From Bisporella sp. PMI_857 (taxonomy: Eukaryota; Ascomycota; Leotiomycetes; Helotiales; Helotiaceae): a stretch of 64,000 nucleotides of DNA. Location: positions 1-64,000 of the forward strand of contig JAJSPD010000111.1 of NCBI GenBank assembly GCA_021307315.1, written 5' to 3'. How positions within the stretch are numbered: position 1 is the stretch's first letter; each line of letters begins with the position of its first letter. The notes beneath the pieces were generated by a model. That model was not told the origin of the DNA, did no database searches, and worked only from the letters and a program-made list of their open reading frames with translations. The translations under genes and the position numbers were made by a program. Below, piece by piece: positions 18,999-30,413 of this stretch.

Positions 18999-20415
18999 CG
19001 AAGGTACAGCGGTCAATTGTTGTCACTACGCTAGCTAGGGTACCACCCTTGTCGCCACCACCTTTCCTAATAGAGTAACTGATTCAAAATCTCGCGATCA
19101 GTGGTGATGGTGTTTTGTGAATCAATACTGACAGGTTATTCAGAATGTCGACGATTTATAGCAGACCTGTATTGCCTACTATAGAGCCTAGTATTTTCTA
19201 TGGCCAGCCACCTCCTCCACGCGTAATTGCTGTGTCAACACGCATACAACGTCCTCGTCGATACACAAAAGCTCAAGAGCTTACTCGAGATCAACGTCTA
19301 GAAGTACGCGTTTTACGCGATATAAATTGGACATATCTTGACATTCATGATCGTACGGGATTTACTTTACGACAAATTCGATACGCATGCCGCCAACAAG
19401 CTACTCCACAAAAGAAAACCGGTAGAAAGCCAAGTTTAACTACAGCTCAAGTCGAAGAACTAGTCGAATTTGTATGTGCTTCAAGAACAAATCGACGTAT
19501 GTCGTACGAAAAGCTTGCAGAAGTTCTTGATTTTGGAGTTAAGAAAGACGCTATTCGTACTGCGTTAGCAAAAGAAGGATATTTTCGACGTATTGCTCTT
19601 CGCAAGCCACCTTGTTCCGAAACAAATCGTCGAAAACGACTTGCTTGGGCTGAAGAGCACAAGAACTGGACAATGGAACAATGGTATTCTGTATTATGGA
19701 CCGACGAGACCTGGATTACGGGCGGAAGACATACTAGAACTTGGGTTACTCGACGTGCTGGAGAAGAATTCGATTCTACTTGTGTCGTCGATCGTGTACA
19801 ACGCAGAAAAGGTTGGATGTTTTGGGGGTGTTTTCATGGCGAAACAAAAGGGCCAGGCATGTTTTGGGAAAAAGATTGGGGAACTATCGGCCAAGAATCA
19901 TATCGAGCTCATACAGTTCCTTTAATTCATGGCTATATAGAGCTTTGCCGTCGAGAAGGATTAGTTCTTGAGCTTATGCAAGATGGAGCTCCAGGCCACG
20001 CTGCTGCAGATACTAAAGAAGATCTGGCCGAACGTGGTATCACTGTGGTTTATTGGCCTCCTTTCAGCCCTGATCTGAACCCAATTGAAAAAGTCTGGAA
20101 TATTATGAAGAATTACCTTCAAGACAACTATCCAGAAACTATGAGCTACGATCAGTTGCGTATCGCAGTCAAAACAGCTTGGGATGTTATTGGAGCTCAT
20201 GAATTCAAAGAGCTAATTGAGCAAATGCCTCAAAGGTGTCAAGATGTAATAGACGCAAATGGAGAATGTACAAAATGGTAGAACTATAGAGGAATACAAA
20301 CACCATCACCACTTGATCGCGAGATTCTGAAAGAATTACTCTATTAGGAAAGGTGGTGGCGACAAGGGTGGTACCCTAGCTAGCGTAGTGACAACAATTG
20401 ACCGCTGTACCTTCG
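18999..20415 (+). mobile_element. Intact Tc1/mariner-type transposon
   Basis: 1417 bp between TA dinucleotides (18997-18998 and 20416-20417). The terminal inverted repeats begin CGAAGGTACAGCGGTC; by eye the outer 80 bp are identical at both ends, and similarity continues about 35 bp further (AATCTCGCGATCA, GTGGTGATGGTGTTT). One uninterrupted transposase gene lies inside. Contrast with the decayed elements elsewhere in the window suggests recent arrival or recent activity. Confidence 0.94.
19145..20281 (+). CDS. Tc1/mariner transposase (DDE superfamily)
   Basis: 378 residues from ATG 19145, no introns or stops. The N-terminal part holds helix-turn-helix segments (LTRDQRLEVRVLRDINWTY about 47-65; TGFTLRQIRYACR about 72-84). 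The catalytic triad is visible: WTDETW (Asp near residue 188), MQDGAPGHAA (Asp near 281) and SPDLNPIEKVW (Glu near 316), with about 34 residues between the last two, as in DD34E Tc1 elements. It cuts and pastes the surrounding element at TA sites in the nucleus. All key residues are present, so it could be functional. Confidence 0.94.
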   Translation: MSTIYSRPVLPTIEPSIFYGQPPPPRVIAVSTRIQRPRRYTKAQELTRDQRLEVRVLRDINWTYLDIHDRTGFTLRQIRYACRQQATPQKKTGRKPSLTTAQVEELVEFVCASRTNRRMSYEKLAEVLDFGVKKDAIRTALAKEGYFRRIALRKPPCSETNRRKRLAWAEEHKNWTMEQWYSVLWTDETWITGGRHTRTWVTRRAGEEFDSTCVVDRVQRRKGWMFWGCFHGETKGPGMFWEKDWGTIGQESYRAHTVPLIHGYIELCRREGLVLELMQDGAPGHAAADTKEDLAERGITVVYWPPFSPDLNPIEKVWNIMKNYLQDNYPETMSYDQLRIAVKTAWDVIGAHEFKELIEQMPQRCQDVIDANGECTKW

Positions 20416-21209
20416 TAATATTCCTTATGTAGCTAGGTGCACTTGGCGCGCTTTCTAGCTGTACGGGACTTGAGCGTTCCTTTCTTTTTGTTCTACTGTA
20501 GGAGGCGCACAGTAAAAGGGGTTGTGCCCTGGGTTTCAATACACTGACTACCGGTAACGTACCGCATCACTAAGTGGCCGTATCACTAAGCGGCCGATGC
20601 CAAGAATGCCCAAAATCGTTATTTTTCTACTACAGTAGAAGGCGAAAGGGGTGTCGCTAATTTTTTAGTTAAATATTTTTAGCGAGCTCCACTTCTGGAC
20701 ACTTGTGGCTGTGCACCCCTGCTCGGCTGTACCCGGAGGTACCTTCCATACCTCTGCAAAGGCAGAATTGGCGACCTCTCAATTTACCCCACCATTCTAC
20801 TTAGTCACTCTTTCCATCTCTGAAGTCAGCACTTTCTTGTCAGCAACCATGTCACCGCAACTGTCAGGATTTGAGATCTAGGTAGCTGACATGTCTCTGA
20901 CTAAGTAGGGAACGCTAGCGCGGAAGACTTTTCACACACACAAATTTCTACAGATCTGTATTATTCTTATACACATAGACAACAATAGAGAGCCTGAACG
21001 GCATCCCCAATTCTTCCTGGCTATCATTGTGTATTTCTCGTTCTATCAGGGGGAGCATGGGGTCCTAACCAAATCTCGTTAGTCGCTTCGAATCGAGGTA
21101 CTGTTCCGCGTGACGACCTTGTGAAAACTTACGGTCTAAAGCTGCCACAAAGCTAAGGATGGCTACTAACTTAATAAGAAGGGTTCAAAGATCGGATAAG
21201 ACCTCTTTA
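20416..21209. other. Intergenic, decayed sequence
   Basis: No supported gene. 21075-21170 on the minus strand contains GRHAEQYLDSKRLTRFG-like coding debris that resembles 33010-33060 (RHADQDFPWKRLT), so a worn duplicated gene fragment may extend through here, split by the LTR at 21210. Confidence 0.35.
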
Positions 21210-21469
21210 TGTAACAACCGGTATGCCCAAGGTGCGACACGGAGGTCATGGCACGGGATCAGGAGGTTGATGAACAGGGTATGGGGGGTTTCAGAGCAGA
21301 TACGGAGTAGAGTCGGAGTCGCCTATATAAAGGCCTGTTCCTACTCTCTACAGTTGTTCCTCATGTTTTTGTATCCTTCGTAGGTAGACCTATAAGGCAA
21401 TCACTATCAGCCTATTGTACGCACTCCCATATGCCTCTATTCTAGCCCGTGATTCCTTGCGTCGTTACA
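21210..21469 (+). mobile_element. Solo LTR, family LTR-1, with target duplication
   Basis: TGTAACAACCGGTATG...CGTCGTTACA, 260 bp, with perfect 5-bp duplication cttta at 21205-21209 and 21470-21474. TATATAAAG box near 21323. Nearly identical to 1389-1648, which fixes the LTR boundaries. Confidence 0.93.
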
Positions 21470-21909
21470 CTTTAAAAGTATCAAGAGTGATAAGAGCTTA
21501 TTAGTAAAGCTATGGTTAAATAACACTCTAACATCGTGAAAGGATACTGTCCGTAGATCAGCTGTAAGGGCGACAACGCGGATATATATTTCTGGTGGGA
21601 GAGGTCTAGAGTGTTCAGGAGTAGCCACGGTAGACGACTTAGATAATAGTATATAGATAGTTTGACGTGTGCATGGATTTTAAGATCTTCAAAGTCAAAG
21701 TACCTCTCAATTTTCTCGGCACGCAGGGTTTCTCGGCACGTAGAGAGGGACGTTAGGGAAAGAGGCACGGGGAGGTTTAAATAAGCTTTGAATTTAACCG
21801 AGCCGAGGGCCTCCGGGGCAGGAGCAGCGGGGGCGGAAAAGAGGCGCAGGAGACAGTTCAGGCGCAGTGGTGGAAATGCAAGCTTTCCATAAAGCCGGAG
21901 GCACAGCAT
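21470..21909 (-). pseudogene. Worn gene fragment, related to 33170-33430
   Basis: Minus-strand frames (RETLRAEKIERYFDFEDLK, then after a frameshift YIRVVALTADLRTVSFHD) are protein-like. They correspond segment by segment to 33170-33430: nucleotide blocks such as CACGCAGGGTTTCTCGGCAC versus CACACAGGGTTTTCCGGCAC, then GGACGTTA in both. The encoded family is unknown. An LTR-1 insertion at 21210 separates it from more debris on the left. Confidence 0.38.
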
Positions 21910-22087
21910 GCATCGTTCAATTTTGGTGTCATCTTACGCTAGTTTCGTCCAATTCAACGCCACCAAACAGGGCAAGGGGCAAGAGGCATGGGGGTTGATT
22001 TTACATCACAGCATTGTCGAGACAAAAGGGAACACAAGCAAGCAGATGTCAAGCCATCTCATATGTCTGAAGAAAGTCTACTTATAG

Positions 22088-22535
22088 TGTGGGAGAGGCA
22101 CCACTCTGCTATACCTCACCCGACAACACCTCACAAGATGTCAACGTCACTGATGTCCAATTTGTGGCCTCGTACTTGCGCGCATACGGTGCTCAAACCA
22201 AGGCCGGCCGTCAATTCACCATGACAGTAGCCACCGTCCCTGACTGCGCTGAGTGGTCTCTCTACACCCACGGTACCGTCTTAGTCACCGCGAGACACAT
22301 CGACAGCTCCTACAACTCGAGCGTCCTGCTCGCAGATATTGCTAACACCATCAGTGGCGGCGCAAGCGCAACCCCGGACCAACAAGCGGCTGCTATCATC
22401 GAATGCGGTATGACTGGTGGCTCGCTCGGCGTTGTGTATGACGCTTCCAACGCGCAATACCTCACTTCGACTTATCTCGCCAACAGCTATACGCCTGGAG
22501 GCATTCTGATCAAGATTGTCAGCTCTGGTGCCTAG
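22088..22535 (+). CDS. Secreted-protein-like exon, 5' end unresolved
   Basis: The frame begins after a possible acceptor (CTTATAG, 22081-22087) and encodes about 148 residues to TAG 22533. The sequence is clearly coding (YTSPDNTSQDVNVTDVQF, TVPDCAEWSLYTHGTVLV, AIIECGMTGGSLGVVYDAS) and resembles a family of small secreted fungal proteins with two Cys and no known function. No signal-peptide exon could be matched upstream; 21908-22087 has an open frame without a signal peptide. So this is either a gene with an unseen first exon or a 5'-truncated copy. Confidence 0.5.
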
Positions 22536-22952
22536 GGAGAGTGATAGATATATTTGGATTTGTGGTCGGAAGGGATTTGGAGGCCTGCTTTCTTTGGGGT
22601 TCGGGCAGGGGATGGAGGCTATGCAGTTGGAATTTAATAATATAATGGTGCATTTCGATCGTTGCCTGAACAAGTGAATTTATTAGTAAGAAACTTGAGT
22701 TCTATTTGGTAAGGCACAGCGTGTCGTACGCGTACTGAGTGATATATTGGCTTAGTAATAGGATACCAAGTAGGAGGGCAAGGCAGGCACCTCTAGAATT
22801 AAGCGAGCACAAGGCAGCTTTTATGCCGCTAATCTAATATCTACTATCCCCACCCATCTATGCCTCCGCATCTCTTCAACGGTCATCAATAAATTGTCGT
22901 TCCATCAATTTTGACGCATTTCACAATTGCTCCATCCTGATATTGTTCCGCC
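22536..22952. other. Intergenic between two plus-strand genes
   Basis: 3' region of the preceding gene and promoter of the next. Nothing specific recognised. Confidence 0.4.
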
Positions 22953-25155
22953 ATGGCGTCCACGACCTTCACTCCGTACTGGAGAATTGTCGGGGACATT
23001 GTCCAGCCGTGTTCATGGGCCTTTTTCGTCGTAGCCAAGATTGCTGGTCATCATCGTCCTATCGCTATAGTCTCCAGCATAGGAATGCCCAAGGCAGACG
23101 AGAATATGCAAGGAACCCCTTTGATCGCTGCTTGCCATAGAATCATCACTATCTTCACGGACACGGCAAACCATCTTCCCATTCAAGCTGAGTTGTCCCT
23201 TGCCGCTGCGAGAGACACCGACCCCGAGACCCGTTCGGAGTCCATAGATCTACTGGAATTCGATCGCGGCAACCCAAGCTGGGCGATGCGCAAGAAGGTC
23301 TGGGATCGGACTGCTGTGCGGGAATTCCCTTTCACTGCGGCTTGCCTGCTCCAAGGCGTCAGTTTTGATGCACTAGAAGGACTGACTCGAGAAGCATTTC
23401 CGGAGACTTTGTCAACAGTCTACCGCGATACTAGCTCCGAATGGGGGATGGTGGTTATCGACATCACAGATTTAGATGCGGTTCGTTACGGCATTGTCAG
23501 TTTTGCTTCGGCCCAGATGAAATGGGCCCCGTCTGCAGAGGCAGTCAGACAGCAGAGCTATATGGGGCTTCATATGGCATTTGAGTCAGGCGGTGAGTTC
23601 AGAGTCGTGGACAAGGTGCGGCCCCGAAAAGTCATGTCTGCTGTGGAATACATGGCAAAGAACCAAGAAACTATTTTGCTTTCTTCGCATTATAATATTA
23701 TCGAGTTGTTGGCGCACATACCACTTGTGGATTCCACAGCACTGGAATATATCTGGCCATCGGACTCAGGGGGCGAGGACCTCCCTCCGCTAGGAGGCAT
23801 GTCCGTAGCAGTGAAAGCAAAACTGCCTGAACAAGCAATCAGGAGCTTAATTGTAAGTGGCCACTTTCTCAGACACCTTCAATATTGCAAACACTTCCGA
23901 TGTTCTTTTTATTGCTGATAGAACGCTGAATGATATCTACGAGACAAGAAGCTTTGTCAAACTGTCTTACTATATACTACTGACCGCGACTCCTTGCCTG
24001 TAGCAAACTACCTTGGATGTGGAAACTTTTGATATTTCAATCTTCGATGAAGTACGCACTATTCCCAACTTTCAGGAGATCCTCTGGCGTAGCCTGTTAC
24101 AAAACCCCGCTCGCCTGGGCCATACCGCATCCGCTGGCCAACTCATCCGATTAGCCTTCGCCGAAAAGGAGCATATCGGGTTAGAACAACTAGGCCGTCT
24201 TTCTGTCGAAGCACTATCAGCTGTCTTTAACGTTCCGGAGATGCAGAAAGTCACCTCCATCAGCCTCTGCATCGACGCCATTTTAAACCCGTCAATCGAG
24301 CTCATAGATGGGCTATCGCGCTCAGATACTCTTCGTGACATATATTTTTTGCAGAGCCCCACTCGAGAGAGGGATGTCTTAAGCGGACAACTTTTTAAAG
24401 CTCTGGCTGCCCACCCCGAACTGCTCTCGAGAGTTAAGGCTATGTTTGCAGGTGCTTACTCAGCGGCCTTGCGAAAAAGGTTCTGGCTTCCAACCGCTCC
24501 AGAGAATGCAGCGAAGGGTCTTACCAATGGGGTTCAGGTTTCCCCTTTTGAGGTCTTCCCTATCCAGCAAATGCTTGTCCGGATGCCAATCAGTACATAC
24601 TATGAGCCCAAATACTCCCACGATCTGTTTCACTTTGGGGACGGGCTCCTCAAACCGGAGCGTTTTGCAGCCGGCTTCATCGTCTATGTTCGGTCACTTA
24701 TAGCAGCATCACAAATGGGCTACATGAATCCGGAGGCTCAAACCTTCGCATTCTCCAGTGCTCCATCATCCCTGTCCGACGACCCCCTCACCTCGGCCGA
24801 AATCAGTCCCATTATGGCAGAGAGCTTTGCCACGGATGACAATTGCTGGCCTCGGATGCGCGACCTAGTACCTGGCGGCTGGACTGTCATTGTATCGTCA
24901 GAACTGTACGAAAAGAGGAGTGAACCAGGAATACACCTCTCATTTCCAGATGCCAACTACGTCCGCTACGCTTTTGTACGTCCTCGCAAGCAGAGCATTG
25001 CAGTTTATCGGCCTCCTACGGCAGCACCGGGTCCAGATGAGCTTGAGGTGGTTGGGCTGAAGGAATTCCTGGCTATCACAGCTCCCAAAGTTGATCCTGC
25101 TCTTGTCGATCGACGATGGAGCGAGTTGCAAGAGAAGCTGATTTCGAGAAGATAG
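22953..25155 (+). CDS. Unidentified fungal protein, two exons
   Basis: Exons 22953-23852 and 24004-25155, joined by a 151-bp intron (GTAAGT...CTGTAG, phase 0), give 683 residues. Exon 1 encodes a globular N-terminal half (WRIVGDIVQPCSWAFFVVAK, LLEFDRGNPSWAMRKKVWD). Exon 2 holds repeated leucine-rich, roughly LRR-like segments (LEQLGRLSVEALSAVF, VTSISLCIDAI, DTLRDIYFLQSPTRERD) followed by RFWLPT. I do not recognise the family. The frame continues with coding character after TAG 25153 (HIEPVSLLPHAEAAGILLDF), so the stop may be a CAG to TAG change and the present protein may be a shortened version. Confidence 0.65.
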
Positions 25156-26012
25156 ATTGGACGTCCACCAGCCCATATAGAGCCTGTATCGTTGTTGCCA
25201 CATGCAGAGGCTGCAGGCATCCTTCTGGATTTTCTAGGCAAGGGAAGACAGTCAAATGAGCGATTGCGAGTGGCGATGGAAGAAGGCCCCGAATGTGAGT
25301 CTCCTATAGTAATGTCTGTCATGGCACTCAGCTGAATACTCTGCAGCGTGGATTGGATTTTAGGTCGTAATTGGTACCCGGAGCTTCTTGAGAAGAGATC
25401 TGGTAGCTGAGCAGTTGGTGGAGTCCTTCCGTTGGCTCTTACCTCCCAACTTGAGTTCTACATCTTGCCTGCACATCGGCCTGCAGCTCCGGCCAAGGAA
25501 AGATTGATGGTGTTCCCGTCGGATGCTGGGGACGCCTTTTCTGGATTATATTGCCGATCGAGTACACAAGGGCGCCGCTGATTCAAATCTCTCAGGAGAT
25601 GCTTGGAGAACTGATCTCTTTTCTGAATCTTAATCCTTCCTATCGTACACAAGCTGTATTGTATAATGGCCTGCAAACGTACGCTTCTGACCAGACTCAA
25701 CTTGGACCAAGAAAGGTCCCCCATTCCAGGTCCTACTGTGGCACCGGCTACTGCTTTGTTTCCACCAGTAACCCGCAAACTTCCCTCGCCCTGATCGCTG
25801 GCCATGATCCTGACTGCAGAGAACCAGTATCCGTAGGCTTCTCCATCCTTTATAGAACCGTCGCCAGATTGCTCCGGACCGATAGTCACAGCTCTTCCAA
25901 GCTAGAAGGGGGATTTAGCTATGTTCGCATCTTGCACTATCGATTGTACCTTTTTTTCCACCTCAGTTTGAAGCTGATCTTCACGACACATATCGATTGG
26001 TGCGGTCGGTGA
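25156..26012 (+). pseudogene. Coding remains downstream of the 683-residue gene
   Basis: 25156-25289 is in phase with the upstream exon and protein-like, followed by a possible intron (GTGAGT at 25290 to CTGCAG about 25346). After that, coding sequence moves between frames: FYILPAHRPAAPAKERLMVF, then from about 25551 IEYTRAPLIQISQEMLGEL and GYCFVSTSNPQTSLALIAGH. At least one frameshift and stops are needed, so this is probably the worn C-terminal part of the same gene or of a neighbour. Confidence 0.42.
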
Positions 26013-27213
26013 CGCCGCGACAGCCTTTTAGGAGAGTATATGTCGTCCCTAGGTTGTTGGTACCTTCTAGTGCCTCGAGGGCTGAACTTTTCGTTTGCCG
26101 ATGTTGTTCTGAGCGCAGCGAGATCATGATCTCTGATGACGAGGCTAATAATAGAAAGGGTTGATGATTTTGACGCCGTCTGTGGCCGATAATCGCCAAG
26201 GCACCGGAAGTTCGTTATCGCGCCAATTTCTGCCTCCAATCACACCACTCGGGAGGGAGGTTCAGCGGATTGAGCTGCCTCTACAGCTGCATGGCCAAAC
26301 CTTGAGTGAAGGCAAGACTCAAAACTGCGATAGAAACCTCAGCACCCGGGAGGGGGGCCGGGCTGTGAGCTATCCTGAGATAGATCTAGCAGAATCGACT
26401 GAAGGCTAATCTCTTGACTTCTAGTACTGTTCACCTCTTTTTCGATGCTCAGCGAATACGCAAGACATTCGCAGATCCAGCTTGGCATAGGGCTTACAAG
26501 CGCAAGAAATCTTAGAACAGGAGAAGCGAGAGCAAGAAAGGCAGTAAAAAGAATTTGCAAGCTCGATGAGATCACACTTTGGGCTGGTTGTCTTGCGGCG
26601 ACCACTGGTGCGGACGAGGGAGGGAGGAACGAACGATAGATTGGGAGTATTTGTGGGCAATAGTGCCTGCGTTAGGGGGAAGAGTGTAGGATAGGTCGGC
26701 ATTACTGTAGGAGTTGAAGGGACTGTCCATGCTGTATTTTGTAGGTGGTCTGAGGATAACGGTGGGGAGGCTAGTTCAAGGGCAGAGGATGGGGATAGAA
26801 TACATAAGAAAGAACGAGTAGCGGATTTCTGCAGGCAGCACCTGGCTCCAAAAGCGACTCCAAACAGGGACTGTGCATTCTATGCGTTGCCCCTTTTAGT
26901 GGCGTATTTGTCCTCGTTGTAAGCGAGGCGATCATTGACATTAACTTTCAGGCATTATCTTGATAAAGACCATCTAAATAAGATGATCTGGCCGGCTAAT
27001 TCCAGTTGGTGTGTACACACCATTTGGTTTTTAAGCACCATGCAGTTTGTCACCGCGTCAAACAAGGCAAATCCTTAACATGGAGGGCGTGATGTTGGAG
27101 GACATTGCAGAGGATATTGTAGGAGAACATTGTTGTTGGAGGTGTTAATATTAGAGGTGTTGATATTGGGCGTTGAGTGCGTGATGAGGGCAGAGATCCA
27201 GCGCCATCAGTTC
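26013..27213. other. Intergenic, no supported gene
   Basis: Open frames at 26161-26639 show no recognisable pattern. 27080-27190 is rich in TTGGAGG/TGTTAATATT-like repeats. The right end runs into an LTR-2 fragment. Confidence 0.35.
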
Positions 27214-27265
27214 CTCTGGGGTGTCCGGTGCCAAGCTCCACCGAAGAGAGGCCAGGGCCGTGACA
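27214..27265 (-). mobile_element. LTR-2 terminal fragment
   Basis: CTCTGGGGTGTCCGGTG...CAGGGCCGTGACA equals one end of LTR-2 (compare 52351-52403). It truncates the pogo transposase gene that starts at 27392 on the minus strand. Confidence 0.55.
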
Positions 27266-27534
27266 GAGTGAAGCATGTGGTATCCCCCACTCTTTGGCAG
27301 CCAAGAGTTTTGATTTGCCATTTGCGACGTCTACAATTGCACACGCTATATCATCTTCGGTATATTGAGGCATTATTAATCTTAGAAGCAAGATCCGAAA
27401 TATGAAAAAGTCAAATTAGAGTTGGTTTAAAAAATAATATAATTAAAAGGGGCGGTGAAGGAAATCGCGTATTTTGAGGGGGCCCGAAATGGGGGTGCAC
27501 AGACTTAGTTCCTGTGTGCTGGCCTTGTGCGGGG
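27266..27534 (-). mobile_element. pogo/Fot1 remnant, 5' end with helix-turn-helix
   Basis: Minus strand from an ATG about 27374: MPQYTEDDIACAIVDVANGK, then AAKEWGIPHASL, the N-terminal psq/HTH of Fot1-type transposases. The frame then runs into LTR-2. The terminal repeat lies at about 27490-27534 (GGGGGTGCACAGACTTAG, GTGCGGGGC), matching the terminus at 2200-2251. Confidence 0.72.
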
Positions 27535-27632
27535 CGTTTCGACTCTTAGTATCTCTTAAGTTTCTTGAATCAAAATAAAAAGCATTATTATAACAGAATT
27601 CCGACTTGTTGATTTCAAACTCTTATTCAATA

Positions 27633-30413
27633 ATGTCTCGCTGGCACAAGCCAACATGTCAACGTCCGGATGTCTTCGTCCACAATCACATACCCACCTG
27701 CAGAGCCTGCAATACTTCCCCTGATATCAAGGCGCTTATTGCGAATCAGAAATCCGCTGATACACCGTGGAATACCCCACCAGATGAAGCCGTAAAAGAG
27801 ATGAATCTCTACTGGCCTCAGTGTGTTCCATACCAACGGAAGCAAAAGACGCGAATGGCGACGGCTGGAGAGGCAGGTGAGGCTGCGGAAGACGTTGGCG
27901 GTATGCACGTCAAGAATTCAAATGCAGACACTCTGGCTATGAATAATACGGCTAGCCTTTCTTCACCACCCGAAGCGCCGTCATCTCCATCATCCCCATA
28001 CGAGCCCACACTGGGCGCCGATGAGTTTCGCCTCGCCTGTTTAAGTGCTGCGATGGACGACAAATCTCCAATTCATCTCACGCTCGAGATGTACCCAAAA
28101 AATGACTGTCCAGAGTACGAAACAGTATCATATTCCTGGGGTGGCGAGGATGGCGATAGTTCACGTTGTCAACCCGTCTATATTGGAGGATATTGGGATG
28201 TCCTTCTCCATACTAAGAACTGTAGGGATCTTCTCCAATATCTCCGCTCCAGAAGGGTTATTCAACACGTTTGGGTGGATGCTATTTGCATTGATCAAAC
28301 AAACGCATTTGAACGTGCCTCCCAGGTTAATATGATGGGCGCCATATACCAGGGCTGCTTGAGGGTCGTGATCTATCTAGGGAGGAGCCTAGAGCAAGCG
28401 GTGTTGTCGAACGAACCTCGGAGACAAGTCTATCGACCTCGGTATGGTCTCCATGAGATCGGCAATGATCTTCTGCAGGAGCTGCTCCAGCTGCGCTATT
28501 TCAGCCGTGTTTGGGTCATCCAAGAACTTCTTCTTGCCCCGTCAGCTATTGTTGTTGCCCACAGCGCTGAAATTGCCGCAGGAAGTCTCACTATATCTCG
28601 CATCGCTTCGCATAGCTCATCTTGGAGCTGGAACAATTCGCCAGCGCCATGGATGCAGTATATCAGCAATGGATGGTCTCTCGGCGAGAAAGATTTATTC
28701 GAGGTTCTTCAACACACATGGAGCTCCAATGCAACCGACCCTCGTGATAGAATCTTTGGAATTCTGGGTCTCATTGGGAGAAACGTGTCGAGTGATCTGA
28801 GCCCGGATTACAATATTTCAACCTTACATACATACATTGGCTTGTTCGCTTACCTTCTTTTGCATTTGAAACAGACCGAGGTGTTGGTTCTTGCGTCGCG
28901 CCATCCGATGCCTTCAGCGGTGCTTTCGTGGCTACCAGATTGGAATACTAAGGATCTCTTTCAGGATCTGTTTCGGAACAACCAATGGCTCCTATCACAC
29001 CGGGAATATCAATCCAAACTGAAATGGTACAACTACGAAGAATTTGTTTGGCGGAAGATTATAGAAGGACCAAATTTGGTGTTGGAACTGAACCTGGGCT
29101 CGGTGCTTGAGTGGGGTTATAAAATGGAAATACTTCCAGAGTACTCGAGGGACGAAAAGCGGAAAATTAAAAATAAGCATATTGAGCTGAGTGCGCCTTG
29201 GAATTTTGATGCCTCCATCGATATAACTTCCGGTGAACTCTCCCTTCATTTGTTTCACTTATTCAAGTTGCCTCCAACGCCACCGGATGACATATTACAA
29301 GTCGACATTCCCGGCAAAAGCTCTGGGGTGACACTTCACACGTCTGAAGGCCCTTTGCAAGTCGACTTTCCCGGGAGCCTATTGGCGGCCAGGGCTAAAA
29401 GCTCCGAGGTGTACATTCACACATCTAACATCCCGATTGACGAGATCGCCAAATTAGGCTCCACCGATGTGTTTTACATGGCCAGAGACAGCTCATCGGT
29501 TGTCTATATCCTCTTTATGAGCGAGATAGGAACGGCACCGGGATCCTACAAACTAGTCCGGGCTTGCCAGTTGTACGGTTTATTTTTCTTGTTCCGATTG
29601 GGAGCTCGCGAAGAAGATTCTTATGTCTCTTCTCTTGATATGTCTGCTTTAGACATAGACATGGAATCTCAACGCCTGCGTCCATTTATACCGTCTTTCG
29701 ATCTATCCCAGACCTTATACAATGAACTTCAGAGTATTTTGAAGATGCTGGGAGATCTTGACCGCCCCTTTCTGGAGAAATATAGGGGTTGGGGTGGTGT
29801 GGGCCAAGATCTAATGTCATTTTGTGGAGACAAGGACTGGACCCCCAGAGATATTCTCCCCGTTTTCCAAGCGCTTCTCGATGAGGATTCCGGACTCAAG
29901 ACCGCTAATTTCGTTCATTCCTATTGCCAAGGCCATCTATTTAAATGGTGCCAAGACAATAACCCGAGGGTGAAAGATGGCTTTTTCAGCATGTCTATTC
30001 GACACCAGGACTGGGACTGGAGTCGTTATCACTATTGGTCTTGGCTGGAAGATTTGCAATGGAAGCCAGAAACAAGGACCTTGCGAACACCAATAAAGAT
30101 CTGGCAAAAAATAGACCGAGAGCGGGGTAGAGCGATTTCCGATATGATAGAGAATTACCTTCTTGTTCCAACTGCCCGCATCCGAGTACGGATTAGCATG
30201 GAGGCTCTAAAATCAACGCTGTGTGAGAATGAGATTTATCAGGCTCTAAAGAGTTTGAGAAGAGCTAGGCGGTTAACAGGTGAGGAGGAGGTTGCAATGA
30301 TCATTAGGGGACCACAGAAAACCGATAGATTCCTTTGTTTATACGACTGGCCCCAGGCGCTCGTTGATGATTTTCAAGCGGGGAATACAATACGAAAGGT
30401 TAACATTATATAG
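27633..30413 (+). CDS. Large HET-domain protein
   Basis: Intronless, 926 residues from ATG 27633. Residues 1-60 contain a Cys-rich patch (HIPTCRACNTSPD). HET motifs: RLACLSAA, YETVSYSWGGE at residue 162, VWVDAICIDQTN at residue 213 with downstream ERASQVNMMGAIYQG, FSRVWVIQELLLA, and ATDPRDRIFGILGL around 368-380. This order is the classic HET layout. The last 500 residues have no named domain, as in many long HET proteins. No signal peptide or transmembrane helix. Expected role: recognition-linked programmed cell death; partner unknown. It lies about 100 bp after the pogo terminus. Intact. Confidence 0.87.
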   Translation: MSRWHKPTCQRPDVFVHNHIPTCRACNTSPDIKALIANQKSADTPWNTPPDEAVKEMNLYWPQCVPYQRKQKTRMATAGEAGEAAEDVGGMHVKNSNADTLAMNNTASLSSPPEAPSSPSSPYEPTLGADEFRLACLSAAMDDKSPIHLTLEMYPKNDCPEYETVSYSWGGEDGDSSRCQPVYIGGYWDVLLHTKNCRDLLQYLRSRRVIQHVWVDAICIDQTNAFERASQVNMMGAIYQGCLRVVIYLGRSLEQAVLSNEPRRQVYRPRYGLHEIGNDLLQELLQLRYFSRVWVIQELLLAPSAIVVAHSAEIAAGSLTISRIASHSSSWSWNNSPAPWMQYISNGWSLGEKDLFEVLQHTWSSNATDPRDRIFGILGLIGRNVSSDLSPDYNISTLHTYIGLFAYLLLHLKQTEVLVLASRHPMPSAVLSWLPDWNTKDLFQDLFRNNQWLLSHREYQSKLKWYNYEEFVWRKIIEGPNLVLELNLGSVLEWGYKMEILPEYSRDEKRKIKNKHIELSAPWNFDASIDITSGELSLHLFHLFKLPPTPPDDILQVDIPGKSSGVTLHTSEGPLQVDFPGSLLAARAKSSEVYIHTSNIPIDEIAKLGSTDVFYMARDSSSVVYILFMSEIGTAPGSYKLVRACQLYGLFFLFRLGAREEDSYVSSLDMSALDIDMESQRLRPFIPSFDLSQTLYNELQSILKMLGDLDRPFLEKYRGWGGVGQDLMSFCGDKDWTPRDILPVFQALLDEDSGLKTANFVHSYCQGHLFKWCQDNNPRVKDGFFSMSIRHQDWDWSRYHYWSWLEDLQWKPETRTLRTPIKIWQKIDRERGRAISDMIENYLLVPTARIRVRISMEALKSTLCENEIYQALKSLRRARRLTGEEEVAMIIRGPQKTDRFLCLYDWPQALVDDFQAGNTIRKVNII

